Assembly (NCBI GenBank): GCA_018371855.1
Contig: JAHAKD010000004.1
Coordinates: forward strand, 124,001 to 188,000
Direction: 5' to 3'
From: Clostridium sp.
GTDB lineage: Bacteria > Bacillota > Clostridia > TANB77 > CAG-508
Length of the DNA: 64,000 bases
Part shown: positions 1 through 8,652 of the stretch, in pieces
How positions within the stretch are numbered: the stretch's first letter is position 1
Layout: every line of letters starts with the position of its first letter
The notes under the pieces: generated by a model
Database searches by the model: none
Seen by the model: only the letters and a program-made list of their open reading frames with translations
Told to the model about the DNA's origin: nothing
Position numbers and translations under genes: made by a program

Positions 1-657
1 TTCCACATCAGATCTATATAAAAATCCTTTTGTTGCCATTCGTTGTTCGTAATTATTTAAATATTCTAAATTTGGACCTTGTGTAGTTTTGTCTAAATGA
101 TTCGATATATAAGTTGTTATATATGTACTACTTACTAGTAATGTTGGAATATTTATTATATAAATTAGTAAAGTAAAAACCACAATCAAAATAGATTTTT
201 TTATTTTACTCTTTTTAGAAGAATTTTTATTTAATAGTATTATTGCTAATAAGATAAGTGGAATAAAAATAGTTCCTAAAATATATACTATCATTAAAAA
301 TAGATGTTTTATTGAAGAGGCTAAAACAAAATTAAAAATGATACATATAGTTATTAATATAGCAAGTAAAAGCAATAAAAGTATTGGTTTTAGTAATTTT
401 TTATTTCTGAAACATGTAAATATGTACATTAAATATTTATATAAAATATAGCTTGCTGCAAAAAATAAAATTAACAAAGAAAATGGATATAACAGTGTTG
501 CAACAATTGATTCTATACTAAATAGTCCCATTGCTAAAATTACAAAAGAAGAAAGAACAGAAGTGGCAATATAATAGTAAAAAAGTATTCCTAAAATTAA
601 ACATGATAATATATAAATTATTCCTTTAATATGTTTTTTTATAAAATTTTTAATCAC
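1..657 (-). CDS. polytopic membrane protein, unknown function (3' end beyond window)
   Basis: An open frame runs from a GTG at 657 down to the window edge (219 codons, no stop). The product is very hydrophobic, with about five predicted membrane helices separated by short Lys-rich loops, and then a more polar part near the edge. The GTG overlaps the stop of the preceding minus-strand gene by eight bases (GTGATTAA). A GGAGGT Shine-Dalgarno lies at 673-668, so the two genes are very probably translationally coupled. I do not recognise the family. The C-terminus is missing, which limits any assignment. Confidence 0.7.
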   Translation of the reverse strand, partial: MIKNFIKKHIKGIIYILSCLILGILFYYYIATSVLSSFVILAMGLFSIESIVATLLYPFSLLILFFAASYILYKYLMYIFTCFRNKKLLKPILLLLLLAILITICIIFNFVLASSIKHLFLMIVYILGTIFIPLILLAIILLNKNSSKKSKIKKSILIVVFTLLIYIINIPTLLVSSTYITTYISNHLDKTTQGPNLEYLNNYEQRMATKGFLYRSDVE

Positions 658-1903
658 CAAAAGCTCGACCTCCTATAATTTTTCCTAATTTATTATCTAT
701 ATAAATTTCAACACCATTTCCGATATCATCGGTTCTTCTGAAACAGTAAGCTGTTACTTCATATGATGAGACTGTATCAGTTTCACGAGACTTCCTTGTA
801 AAGAAATTATTAGGGTGTACCAATTTTAATTCATAAGTTTGTGAACTTTCATTATATTTACCTGCAATACGTGAAGCTTCATCAAATGCAGTAGAAGCAA
901 TAGTTTGTGTCTGTTCTTCAGTAAGGGTAGAAGTAGAATTTGTATAGTCATTATAGAATTGATCAAAATCCTTTACGAATAAATTTTCATCTAAATTATC
1001 TATTTTTTCATCATAACTTGTTTCTAATTCATCTAAATTTGCTTGTGTATCAACAGTTGATAAATCAGTATTATAAATACAATCGGTGTTTACAATTTTG
1101 CTTACAATTAATAAATGGGCAGTATATTGGGAACCATATACATTAGGAAGATTTTCATATGTATAACGTATATTTCCAATACTTACCTTTACTGTAATTT
1201 TAGGAACCATAGTTACAGTTAGAATAAGGTCATTATCTGTAAATGTATCCTTTGTAATAGGTTCATCAAAACTTAGATTACACATAGCTTCATATCTTTC
1301 ATAAGTTTTTAAATCAGTTATTTTTACCTGATATATTTTATAGTTTATTTCTTTAAATTGCTGAGCGTATTTGTAGTCTATAGAAAATTGGTTTTTAGAT
1401 ATGAATTCAGTATATTCTAAGGAATAAGGTCTGCTACTAGAACTAATCTTATCAAGCTCTTTAGTTAATTTATTAATATTTCTTAAGTTGGTAGAACAAA
1501 CTTTTCCACCTGTGGTAGCAAGTTTTATCATGGAATTTTTGTTAGCATTGGTAAAAGGAATTATATAGTTTTTACTAGCTGTTTCGTAGTCAAATTCTAA
1601 AAATGATTCATTATTATGAATTGAGTCTATAGCATCTTGAGAAACAATTTCTCCATTTTCACTAAAATTATTTAAACTTTCCCCAACTAATTCTATAATT
1701 TTGTCATAGTACTCAGAATCTTTTAGAAATTCAAAATATTGATTATTTGAATTTTTGTATACAATTCTATCAGGAAGAATAACTTCATCTCCTAGTATCA
1801 CATTTTGGGAAGTATTTAAATTTTTATAAGAAAACACAAATAATGTTACAAGTAAAGCTATTCCAAGCAATAATAAAAATAAAATAATACACACTTTTTT
1901 CAT
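650..1903 (-). CDS. membrane-anchored secreted protein, unknown function
   Basis: The protein has one hydrophobic N-terminal helix (about residues 4-24 after MKKV) and then roughly 390 polar residues, so it is probably anchored with its bulk outside the cell. No enzyme motif is visible. The start at 1903 is preferred over an in-frame ATG at 1921: a good promoter has its -10 at 1926-1921, which would leave the upstream ATG outside the transcript, and AGGTGAT sits just before 1903. The gene is coupled by an eight-base overlap to the membrane protein downstream, which suggests a two-component surface unit. The function is not recognised. Confidence 0.75.
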   Translation of the reverse strand: MKKVCIILFLLLLGIALLVTLFVFSYKNLNTSQNVILGDEVILPDRIVYKNSNNQYFEFLKDSEYYDKIIELVGESLNNFSENGEIVSQDAIDSIHNNESFLEFDYETASKNYIIPFTNANKNSMIKLATTGGKVCSTNLRNINKLTKELDKISSSSRPYSLEYTEFISKNQFSIDYKYAQQFKEINYKIYQVKITDLKTYERYEAMCNLSFDEPITKDTFTDNDLILTVTMVPKITVKVSIGNIRYTYENLPNVYGSQYTAHLLIVSKIVNTDCIYNTDLSTVDTQANLDELETSYDEKIDNLDENLFVKDFDQFYNDYTNSTSTLTEEQTQTIASTAFDEASRIAGKYNESSQTYELKLVHPNNFFTRKSRETDTVSSYEVTAYCFRRTDDIGNGVEIYIDNKLGKIIGGRAFGD

Positions 1904-1920
1904 AAAAATCACCTGCAACA

Positions 1921-1949
1921 ATTATATCGTATTTCGATAATTTATACAA
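1921..1949 (-). promoter_or_regulatory. sigma-A type promoter for the minus-strand membrane/secreted pair
   Basis: On the minus strand, TTGTAT (1949-1944) and TATAAT (1926-1921) are separated by 17 bp. The predicted transcript starts near 1914, only about 10 bases ahead of the ATG at 1903, which gives a very short leader containing AGGTGAT. Confidence 0.6.
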
Positions 1950-2112
1950 CGAAAAATAGACTTTTTAGGACAAATTATTGTATTCTAAAAAATCATGTGT
2001 TATATTAAAAAAGAATAAGAAAAGTGGCTTTGCCATATGTACAGATTGCTTAGCAATTGTACACAAATATTTTTGTTCAGATTTTTTATACAATAGTAAA
2101 GGAGGTCTTAGT

Positions 2113-2559
2113 ATGATAGCTATTGGAGCAGATCATGGAGGCTATAAATTAAAAGAAGAAATAAAGAAATATTTTGAAGAAAATAATATAGATTATGAAG
2201 ATTATGGAACATATTCAGAAGAAAGAACAGATTACCCAATTTATGCTAAAAAAGTAGCAGAAGCAATGGTTACTGGAAATGCAGATAAAGGAATTTTAAT
2301 ATGTAGGTCAGGTTATGGTATGACTGTTGTTGCTAATAAATTCAAAGGGGTAAGAGCTGCAAGTGTAACTAGTGTTGCTTATGCAAAATCAGCAAAAGCA
2401 GATGATGATATAAATTTATTAACATTATCCGGTGATAATACAACAATAAAAGAAGCAATAGAAATGATAAATGCATGGTTAGAAACAGAATTTAAAGGTG
2501 GAAGATATAAAGAAAGATTAGACATGCTAGAAAAGATAGAAAATGAAAATATGAAATAG
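2113..2559 (+). CDS. rpiB: RpiB/LacA/LacB-family sugar-phosphate isomerase
   Basis: The 148-residue product matches the RpiB fold throughout: GADHGG at the N-terminus (Asp7), an ERTDYP segment (residues 37-42), Cys64 as the expected catalytic base, and ANKFKGVRAA after it. RpiB interconverts ribose 5-phosphate and ribulose 5-phosphate in the cytosol. The start at 2113 follows AAAGGAGG; the open frame upstream of it has no ribosome-binding site. Two positions are unusual: the glycine-rich anion loop reads CRSGYGM instead of the common CGTGxG, and Asp97 stands where the family normally has a His-Asn-Asp segment. The true substrate may therefore differ. The gene ends 11 bp before the start of the next one, as in many Firmicutes rpiB-tagO neighbourhoods. 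Confidence 0.85.
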   Translation: MIAIGADHGGYKLKEEIKKYFEENNIDYEDYGTYSEERTDYPIYAKKVAEAMVTGNADKGILICRSGYGMTVVANKFKGVRAASVTSVAYAKSAKADDDINLLTLSGDNTTIKEAIEMINAWLETEFKGGRYKERLDMLEKIENENMK

Positions 2560-2570
2560 AGGTGTTAAAT

Positions 2571-3818
2571 ATGTGGGGAGATATAGCGATAGCCTTTCTA
2601 CTAGCCTTTATAACAGCTTTTATGATGACACCATATTCTATAAAATTAGCTAAAAAAGTAGGTGCTGTTGATGTACCAAAAGATAATAGAAGAATGCATC
2701 ATAAACCGATTCCAAAATTAGGTGGAGTTGCTGTTATTGCAGGTTTTGTAGTTTCTTTTATATATTTAGTAATAACATTATCAATAGAAGATTCGTCAAG
2801 ACTTAATTTATTTGGTATAGAACAATATGGTAAAAAAATATTGGGCTTTTTTGTAGGTGTGCTAATATTGGGAATAACTTGTTTTATAGATGATGTAAAA
2901 ACTATAAAACCATTAGCAAAACTTTCAGGGCAACTTTTGGCTGCTATTGCAGTTGTAATTTCTGGGATAAGAATTATAGAGGTGGTTCCATTATTTGAAT
3001 CAGCAGTGCTTAATGAAGCTGTTTCTATGATTTTAACAGTTATTTGGATAATAGTAATTACTAATGCAATTAATTTAATGGATGGATTAGATGGATTATC
3101 ATCCGGAATAACAATGATTTCATGTATATCGTTATTAATAATATTTTCTTTAAATAATTCACCATTAATTGCAATAATAATGATAACAGCTTTAGCCGGA
3201 GCTTTATGTGGATTTTTACCATTTAACTTTAATCCAGCAAAGACATTCATTGGAGATACAGGATCAAATTTTCTAGGATTTACATTATCAGTAGTTTCAA
3301 TTTTAGGAGTGGCTAAAACATATACAGCAGTAGTAATTATTTTGCCAGTTATAGTCCTTGGATTACCAATTTTTGATACATTATGTGCAATATTAAGAAG
3401 AATTCACAAAGGAAAGTCTTTAAAAGCTATATTCCAGGCAGATAAAGGACATTTACATCATAGAATAGTAAGAAAAGGATTTTCACAAAAACAAGCAGTT
3501 TATATTTTATATGGAATAAGTGCAACATTTGGAATGTTTGCGGTAATACTATTTGAAAGTGGTATAATAAAGGCAATATCTTTTGCTTTTATGGTAATTG
3601 CAGTAATTGCCTTAGGATATAGAAGCTTTTCAAGTTTGCGAGGAGAAGAAGGTAGCATGTATGAATGTTCAAACTGCAAATATATTTATAATCCAAAAGT
3701 TGGCAATGAGACAGCCGGAGTAGGACCAAATACAGAGTTTTATGATTTACCAGAGGATTGGAAATGTCCAGTATGTGGAGAAAGAAAAGATATGTTTACC
3801 CCATATGAAGAAAAATAA
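2571..3818 (+). CDS. tagO: WecA/TagO-type undecaprenyl-phosphate sugar-1-phosphate transferase fused to rubredoxin
   Basis: Residues 1 to about 350 form a polytopic membrane enzyme of the MraY/WecA/TagO family. It would transfer a GlcNAc-1-phosphate type sugar onto undecaprenyl phosphate to begin wall teichoic acid or other surface glycan synthesis. Motifs seen: RRMHHKPIPKLGG, the DD pair (residues 107-108), NLMDGLDGL, FIGDTGS and a HLHHR-like loop. From residue 363 onward a complete rubredoxin domain follows in frame, with two Cys-x-x-Cys pairs (CSNC and CPVC) and the usual DLPEDW. This fusion is not the normal architecture. An internal ATG at 3657 is preceded by GGAGAAGAAGG, so free rubredoxin might also be made. 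ATG 2571 is chosen because AGAGGTG lies six bases upstream. Confidence 0.9.
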   Translation: MWGDIAIAFLLAFITAFMMTPYSIKLAKKVGAVDVPKDNRRMHHKPIPKLGGVAVIAGFVVSFIYLVITLSIEDSSRLNLFGIEQYGKKILGFFVGVLILGITCFIDDVKTIKPLAKLSGQLLAAIAVVISGIRIIEVVPLFESAVLNEAVSMILTVIWIIVITNAINLMDGLDGLSSGITMISCISLLIIFSLNNSPLIAIIMITALAGALCGFLPFNFNPAKTFIGDTGSNFLGFTLSVVSILGVAKTYTAVVIILPVIVLGLPIFDTLCAILRRIHKGKSLKAIFQADKGHLHHRIVRKGFSQKQAVYILYGISATFGMFAVILFESGIIKAISFAFMVIAVIALGYRSFSSLRGEEGSMYECSNCKYIYNPKVGNETAGVGPNTEFYDLPEDWKCPVCGERKDMFTPYEEK

Positions 3819-3827
3819 ATTTATATA

Positions 3828-3856
3828 TTGCTAAATTAAGATATTCATAATATAAT
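3828..3856 (+). promoter_or_regulatory. promoter of the free rubredoxin gene
   Basis: TTGCTA (3828-3833) and TATAAT (3851-3856) are separated by 17 bp, directly after the transferase-rubredoxin gene and 27 bp before the rubredoxin ATG. Confidence 0.65.
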
Positions 3857-3882
3857 TAGAAAAAATTAAAGAGGTGATAAAT

Positions 3883-4035
3883 ATGTACGTTTGTTTAGCT
3901 TGTGGATATGTATATGATCCAGAAAAAGGAGATCCAGATTCAGGAATAGCTCCAGGAACAGCTTTTGAAGATATACCAGATGATTGGGTTTGCCCAATTT
4001 GTGGAGTAGGAAAAGATATGTTTGAAAAACAATAG
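3883..4035 (+). CDS. rubredoxin
   Basis: This 50-residue protein is a complete rubredoxin. It has CLAC and CPIC iron-ligand pairs, the aromatic YVYDP segment, and DIPDDW before the second pair. Rubredoxins carry one electron on a single iron; in anaerobes they feed oxygen- and peroxide-reducing enzymes. AGAGGTGAT precedes the start. The gene has its own promoter and ends at a strong terminator, so it is a single-gene unit. It resembles the rubredoxin domain at the end of the gene just upstream, which suggests duplication and fusion. Hsp33, a redox-switched chaperone, follows. Confidence 0.95.
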   Translation: MYVCLACGYVYDPEKGDPDSGIAPGTAFEDIPDDWVCPICGVGKDMFEKQ

Positions 4036-4043
4036 AGTTAATA

Positions 4044-4087
4044 AAATCTGTTGAAAGACATTAAAAGCTGTTTTCAACAGATTTTTT
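4044..4087 (+). terminator. intrinsic terminator after rubredoxin
   Basis: The arms AAATCTGTTGAAA and TTTCAACAGATTT form a perfect stem, followed by a T-rich tail. Confidence 0.85.
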
Positions 4088-4111
4088 ATATATTAAGAAA
4101 GGAAATAAAGA

Positions 4112-4990
4112 ATGGAAGATAATATAGTAAAATTTTTAGCTTACAATGGAAGAATTGCTATAACATGTGCAGAAACAACAATGGTAGTAGAAGAAGCAAG
4201 AAAAACACATGACTTAAGCCCTGTAGCAACAGCAGCTTTAGGTAGATTATTAACAATGGGTGTTATCATGGGAAGTGATTTAAAGTCAGAAAAAGATAAT
4301 ATTACTTTGCAAATTAAAGGTGATGGACCAATAGGAAAAATGGTTGCAGTAGTAAATAAAGATTTTAAAATAAAAGGAATGGTAGATAATCCACAAGTAG
4401 ATGCTCCATTAAATGAATTTGGAAAATTAGATGTAGGCGGAGTTGTAGGATATAACGGATATGTAAATGTAATTAAAGATATTGGATTAAAAGAGCCATA
4501 TGTAGGTGTAATTCCAATTTCATCTGGAGAAATTGCAGAAGATTTTGCTAGATATTTTACAGAGTCAGAACAAACAAGATCTGCAGTTGCTTTAGGTGTA
4601 CTTGTAGATAAAAATGGAGTAAAAAAAGCAGGAGGTTATTTGTTAACTGCCATGCCAGATGCAACTGATGAAGATATAACAAAGATAGAAAAAAGCATAT
4701 TTGAAGCAGGTGCAATGTCAAAAATGTTAGATGATAATTTATCATTGTTAGAAATTGCTAAAAAAGTAACTGGAGATAAAAATGTAAAAGTTATTCAAAC
4801 TGATATGCATCCAATATATGAATGTGACTGTAGTAAAGAAAAGATTGAAAGAGCATTACAAGCATTAGATAAAAATGAAATAAATAAAATAATAGAAGAA
4901 GATGGTAAAGCAGAGATTATATGCCATTTTTGTAATAAAAAGTATCTTTTTTCTAAAGAAGATTTAATTAATTTAGTAAATAAAAATTAA
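4112..4990 (+). CDS. hslO: Hsp33 redox-regulated chaperone
   Basis: The 292-residue length is normal for Hsp33. The C-terminal zinc switch is complete: Cys238-x-Cys240 and Cys271-x-x-Cys274. In the reduced protein these cysteines hold zinc; oxidation forms disulfides, unfolds the linker and activates cytosolic holdase activity. The N-terminal domain contains the typical GDGPIGKM segment. AGAAAGG precedes the start. The position directly after rubredoxin fits a small oxidative-stress group in an anaerobe. Confidence 0.95.
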   Translation: MEDNIVKFLAYNGRIAITCAETTMVVEEARKTHDLSPVATAALGRLLTMGVIMGSDLKSEKDNITLQIKGDGPIGKMVAVVNKDFKIKGMVDNPQVDAPLNEFGKLDVGGVVGYNGYVNVIKDIGLKEPYVGVIPISSGEIAEDFARYFTESEQTRSAVALGVLVDKNGVKKAGGYLLTAMPDATDEDITKIEKSIFEAGAMSKMLDDNLSLLEIAKKVTGDKNVKVIQTDMHPIYECDCSKEKIERALQALDKNEINKIIEEDGKAEIICHFCNKKYLFSKEDLINLVNKN

Positions 4991-5022
4991 TATATTGGAT
5001 ATAATATAATTAGGTGATTATT

Positions 5023-5268
5023 ATGAAAATATCTTATATAAAGTCGATTCATGATAATACTAGTTTTAAATTCTTTAAGAATATAGGTATGAATGGCATA
5101 GAGTTACAAGACTTAGAAAATGTGGATAAAGTCTTGGAAAATTTAATCGAAAATGATTATAAAACATTTTTTGTAACAAATGAAGTTGCTGGTTATTCAC
5201 AAGATTTATTTAAAAAATATTATAACTCTAAAGATATAAATATAATAATTGCCAAAACAAAAAATTAG
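5023..5268 (+). CDS. small protein resembling V-type ATPase subunit F
   Basis: The 81-residue product has an alternating alpha/beta pattern with a GMNGIELQDLENVDKVL region followed by YKTFFVTNEVAG. This resembles the Rossmann-like core of V/A-type ATPase subunit F (NtpG), but no other V-ATPase gene is nearby. The match is by pattern only. ATG 5023 is chosen over GTG 5014 because the Shine-Dalgarno AGGTGAT covers that GTG. The gene precedes a sporulation gene, so a sporulation role is possible but unproven. Confidence 0.55.
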   Translation: MKISYIKSIHDNTSFKFFKNIGMNGIELQDLENVDKVLENLIENDYKTFFVTNEVAGYSQDLFKKYYNSKDINIIIAKTKN

Positions 5269-5287
5269 TTATGTAACTAAACTTAGG

Positions 5288-5316
5288 TGAATATACTAGT
5301 TAAAAAAGCATATACT
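5288..5316 (+). promoter_or_regulatory. possible sporulation-sigma promoter of yyaC
   Basis: TGAATA (5288-5293) and CATATACT (5309-5316) resemble sigma-E/sigma-G elements, but the spacing (15 bp) is shorter than usual. No sigma-A promoter is visible here. The support comes mainly from the identity of the downstream gene. Confidence 0.3.
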
Positions 5317-5335
5317 GTGATTATGGAGGGATATG

Positions 5336-5866
5336 ATGTCTTTTGATAATTGCGTATATGCTAATTTTAATTTTGAATTTAATAAAGTAATAAAAAAAGT
5401 AAATGAAAAAAGATATTCAGATTTGATTTTTATTTGCATCGGAACAAATAAAATAGTTGGGGATAGCTTTGGACCAATAATTGGAGAAATACTAAAACGC
5501 AATGTAAACGATAGAAGGATAAAAGTAATTGGAGATTTAATAAATAATATAAATGCAAAAAATATAAAAAACATAAAATATAATTGTGCTAATCCTTATG
5601 TGATTAGTATAGATTCTGCTTTATCAGACACTATAGAACCAGGAAATGTATTCATAATAAAAAAAGGATTAGTGCCAGGAAGTGCATTGAATAAAAAAGC
5701 CACTGCAATTGGAAATATAGCCATTAAAGGTATTGTTGCTAAAGATGAAAAAAACTTAATAAAAAATTATTATAATCTAAAAAATGTAGATTATAAATTA
5801 ATATTAAAATTTTCAAAAAATATTTCAAAAATCATATTACAAAGTATAAAATTTCTAAATTTGTAA
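5336..5866 (+). CDS. yyaC: YyaC-family sporulation protein (DUF1256)
   Basis: The protein shows the YyaC hallmarks: IGTNKIVGDSFGPIIG near residues 37-52, an IDSALS motif, and LVPGSALNKK. The fold is related to the Gpr spore protease and hydrogenase-maturation proteases, and the family is restricted to endospore formers. In Bacillus subtilis it is a forespore protein of unclear activity. Of two adjacent ATGs, 5336 is preferred because GGAGGG ends six bases upstream. Confidence 0.85.
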   Translation: MSFDNCVYANFNFEFNKVIKKVNEKRYSDLIFICIGTNKIVGDSFGPIIGEILKRNVNDRRIKVIGDLINNINAKNIKNIKYNCANPYVISIDSALSDTIEPGNVFIIKKGLVPGSALNKKATAIGNIAIKGIVAKDEKNLIKNYYNLKNVDYKLILKFSKNISKIILQSIKFLNL

Positions 5867-5984
5867 ATTATTATTGTAGAGGAAAAATTTCCATATTTTT
5901 CTGCCTAATATATTAGCTGAGTCTAATTTGTGCAATATATGGAAGATAAATTTTCTCTATAATATAAATTTAGAGGTGATACAT

Positions 5985-6311
5985 ATGGAAATGAAAGATA
6001 TGATTGTTATAAAAAATTTACCTTCAAACATAGTGGAAGAAGCATGGGTTATAATTAAACCAGAAGTGAAAAATAAAGAAAAAGAACTTATAAAAAGAAT
6101 GAAAAATAGCAAAATAAATACTAAAACAGAAAATGGATATGTATTAAAAGAAGCAGAAACTGTAATTTACGATTATCTAAAAAATATAAATAGTTATGAA
6201 GATAAGAAAAAATATAATGACATAATAAAAAAGTATAACAAATTAAAAAAGACAAGTCTTATTTTATTGGGAATATATGTGAGCTTACTTATACTAAGTT
6301 TTATATTTTAA
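5985..6311 (+). CDS. small tail-anchored membrane protein, unknown function
   Basis: The 108-residue, Lys-rich cytosolic protein has a single hydrophobic helix at its extreme C-terminus (about the last 20 residues), so it is probably tail-anchored. The start at 5985 follows TAGAGGTGAT; the longer frame beginning at 5928 has no ribosome-binding site. TATAAT at 5958-5963 could be its -10. It sits between two sporulation loci. I do not recognise the family. Confidence 0.65.
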   Translation: MEMKDMIVIKNLPSNIVEEAWVIIKPEVKNKEKELIKRMKNSKINTKTENGYVLKEAETVIYDYLKNINSYEDKKKYNDIIKKYNKLKKTSLILLGIYVSLLILSFIF

Positions 6312-6375
6312 ACATAAATACCTTAACTTGTGAATATATTGTACAAATATATTACCAAGGAAGAGGTGTTTTTTT

Positions 6376-7236
6376 ATGGAAAGAGTACTATCAACGGAAG
6401 AAAGAATAAGAAGAGCAGAAGAAGTCTATAGAAACAAAGGAAATGTTGGATACGAGCATATAAAAGGAATTCCAAAATATAAGAACAAACTAATAAAAAA
6501 GATGATAATTCAAATTGTAGTATGTTTAAGTATATATTCCTTATTTTATTTCTTAGGAAATACAGAAAATTTATTTTCTAAAGACATGATAAATAGAGCA
6601 AGAGAAATTATGTCATATGATATCAATTTTGATGAAATATATAAAAATTTTATGAATTGGTTAAATTCAAATAATTTATTTATGAATAAAGCAGAAAATG
6701 AAATTACAAATAGTATAACTAATGAACTAACAAATGAAATTAATCTAAACGAAGTGCTAGAAAATTCTGCTAGTATCGGAGGTGCTACACAAGAAGTTGA
6801 AAATACCAATTTATCTCAGATGGAAATAGATGCAAATGAAATAAAAAGTAAATATAATTTGATAAAGCCCCTTGTAGGAACGATTACATCAAGATTTGGT
6901 CATAGGAATCCAACTACAGCTACGGTGCCTAAGAATCATACTGGTATAGATATTGCAGCTAATACAGGAACTGTTATATATGCCGCATTAGATGGTGTAG
7001 TTAAAATTGCTTCAAGTGAGGGAGATTATGGTAATCATTTAAGAATAGAAAAAGATGATGTTGCGATTTATTATGCACATTGTAATAAATTATATGTAAA
7101 AGAAGGGGACTATGTAACGCAAAATCAACCTATTGCAGAGGTTGGAGCAACTGGTAATGTTACGGGACCTCATTTGCATTTTGAAATAAGAAAAGAAGAT
7201 AGATATGTTGATCCAGACATGATTTTAAATTTTTAA
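6376..7236 (+). CDS. spoIVFA: SpoIVFA-like membrane protein with LytM/M23 domain
   Basis: The protein has an N-terminal cytosolic region, one membrane helix (about residues 39-61), an Asn/Glu-rich stalk, and a C-terminal LytM/M23 domain (about 165-286). That domain contains SRFGHRNP, NHTGIDIAA and GPHLHFEI, so the zinc-ligand pattern is kept. It lies directly upstream of a spoIVFB-type M50 protease gene, the arrangement of the spoIVF operon. There SpoIVFA holds and inhibits SpoIVFB at the forespore outer membrane until pro-sigma-K must be cut. AAGGAAGAGGTG precedes the start. A SpoIIQ-like role is the main alternative. Confidence 0.8.
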   Translation: MERVLSTEERIRRAEEVYRNKGNVGYEHIKGIPKYKNKLIKKMIIQIVVCLSIYSLFYFLGNTENLFSKDMINRAREIMSYDINFDEIYKNFMNWLNSNNLFMNKAENEITNSITNELTNEINLNEVLENSASIGGATQEVENTNLSQMEIDANEIKSKYNLIKPLVGTITSRFGHRNPTTATVPKNHTGIDIAANTGTVIYAALDGVVKIASSEGDYGNHLRIEKDDVAIYYAHCNKLYVKEGDYVTQNQPIAEVGATGNVTGPHLHFEIRKEDRYVDPDMILNF

Positions 7237-7288
7237 CAATTGTGATTATAGTTATTAAAAAATAACTATAATTTAGAAAGAGAGAATG

Positions 7289-7945
7289 ATGGAATTTAAG
7301 ATAGACATAAAAATATTTTTAATAGCATTAGTTTTTTTACTGGTAAATCAAATTTATATGTACATATTGTTTATGACATTTGCAATTATACATGAATGCT
7401 TTCATCTTTTAGCTGGAATAATTCTAGGTTATAAAGTTAAAAGTGTAAGAATTATGCCATTAGGCTTGTCAATTGCTTTTAACGAAAAAGAAGAAGAGTA
7501 TAATACTAAAATTAGAAATTCAAATTTCAATAATGTAAAAAAGATAATCATATTATTAATGGGGCCAATATCTAATATAGTAATTGCGTTCTTTTTTATG
7601 CTTTTAAATATGGCAATACCTGTATATATAAATGTTTTAATCGCGATTTTTAATTTGTTACCAATATATCCATTAGATGGTGGGCAAATATTAAATAGGG
7701 TAATAAGGATTTTTTATGGGAATTTTGAGGCATATAAAATTAGTAATTCTGTTAACAATATAATAATGAGTATTCTTACAGCTTTAGCTAGTATTGGATT
7801 ACTATATACTAAAAATATAGCAATTATTTTTATAATAATTTTTTTATGGTATTTAATTATTAAAGAAAACAAAAAATATAAAGAAATAAGCAAATATTTT
7901 AAATCTTTTCACAAACTGGACAAAAAAAGTAATTATAATATATAA
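7289..7945 (+). CDS. spoIVFB: SpoIVFB-like intramembrane site-2 protease (M50)
   Basis: This polytopic membrane metalloprotease has HECFH (HExxH) near residues 35-39 inside a helix and PLDGGQIL as the third zinc-ligand motif. It is about 218 residues long, with no PDZ domain, as in the SpoIVFB branch. SpoIVFB cleaves pro-sigma-K in the mother cell. It follows a SpoIVFA-like gene 50 bp upstream, which supports the assignment. A start at 7286 is also possible; 7289 has better spacing from GAAAGAGAG. Confidence 0.85.
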   Translation: MEFKIDIKIFLIALVFLLVNQIYMYILFMTFAIIHECFHLLAGIILGYKVKSVRIMPLGLSIAFNEKEEEYNTKIRNSNFNNVKKIIILLMGPISNIVIAFFFMLLNMAIPVYINVLIAIFNLLPIYPLDGGQILNRVIRIFYGNFEAYKISNSVNNIIMSILTALASIGLLYTKNIAIIFIIIFLWYLIIKENKKYKEISKYFKSFHKLDKKSNYNI

Positions 7946-7971
7946 TAATTACGTAGAAGGAGCGGAAATTT

Positions 7972-8652
7972 ATGGTTAGTGAAAATATTTTAGTAGTAGA
8001 TGACGAATCAAGAATGAGAAAATTGATTAAAGATTTTTTGGCTCAGAAAGGATATAGTATTTTAGAAGCGGCTGATGGTGAAGAAGCTTTACAAGTATTT
8101 GAGGAAGATCAAAATAAGATTAATTTAATACTATTAGATGTAATGATGCCAAAACTAGATGGTTGGTCTGTATTAAGACAGATAAGACAAATTTCACAGG
8201 TGCCAATAATAATGCTTACAGCAAGAGGAGAGGAACAAGACGAATTATTTGGTTTTGAACTAGGTGTTGATGAATATATTTCTAAGCCATTTAGTCCAAA
8301 AATATTGGTAGCAAGGGTAGAAGCAATTCTAAAAAGAACTAGAAAAGACACAGATAAAGTTAAAGACTATGGTGGAATTACTATCGATCCAGAGGGAAGA
8401 ACTGTTAAAGTTGACGGTAAACAAATAGAATTAAGCTTAAGAGAATATGAATTATTAAAATATTTAGTAGATAACGAAAATATTGCTTTATCAAGAGACA
8501 AAATATTAAACAATGTATGGAATTATGATTATTATGGTGATTCAAGAACAATAGATAGTCATATTAAGAAAATTAGACATAAGTTAGGTAAAAAAGGAAA
8601 ATATATCGAGACCATGCGTGGAGTTGGATATAAATTTGAGGTAAAACAGTGA
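7972..8652 (+). CDS. OmpR/PhoB-family response regulator
   Basis: The receiver domain (residues 1 to about 118) has the acidic pair Asp10/Asp11, phospho-acceptor Asp56 in LLLDVMMP, and Lys in YISKPFSP. A winged-helix DNA-binding domain follows, with LSLREYELL, SRTIDSHIKKIRHKLG and RGVGYKF. The gene starts after GAAGGAGCGG and overlaps the start of the partner kinase by four bases (GTGA). No target gene can be named from the context. Confidence 0.93.
   Translation: MVSENILVVDDESRMRKLIKDFLAQKGYSILEAADGEEALQVFEEDQNKINLILLDVMMPKLDGWSVLRQIRQISQVPIIMLTARGEEQDELFGFELGVDEYISKPFSPKILVARVEAILKRTRKDTDKVKDYGGITIDPEGRTVKVDGKQIELSLREYELLKYLVDNENIALSRDKILNNVWNYDYYGDSRTIDSHIKKIRHKLGKKGKYIETMRGVGYKFEVKQ

Noticed and set aside
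1978..2112. N-terminal extension of the RpiB-like protein
   Set aside because: No ribosome-binding site before 1978, and GGAGG precedes the ATG at 2113, where RpiB homology starts.
2699..3250. 183-codon minus-strand frame inside the TagO gene
   Set aside because: It is antisense to a clear membrane enzyme, lacks a ribosome-binding site and has a low-complexity product.
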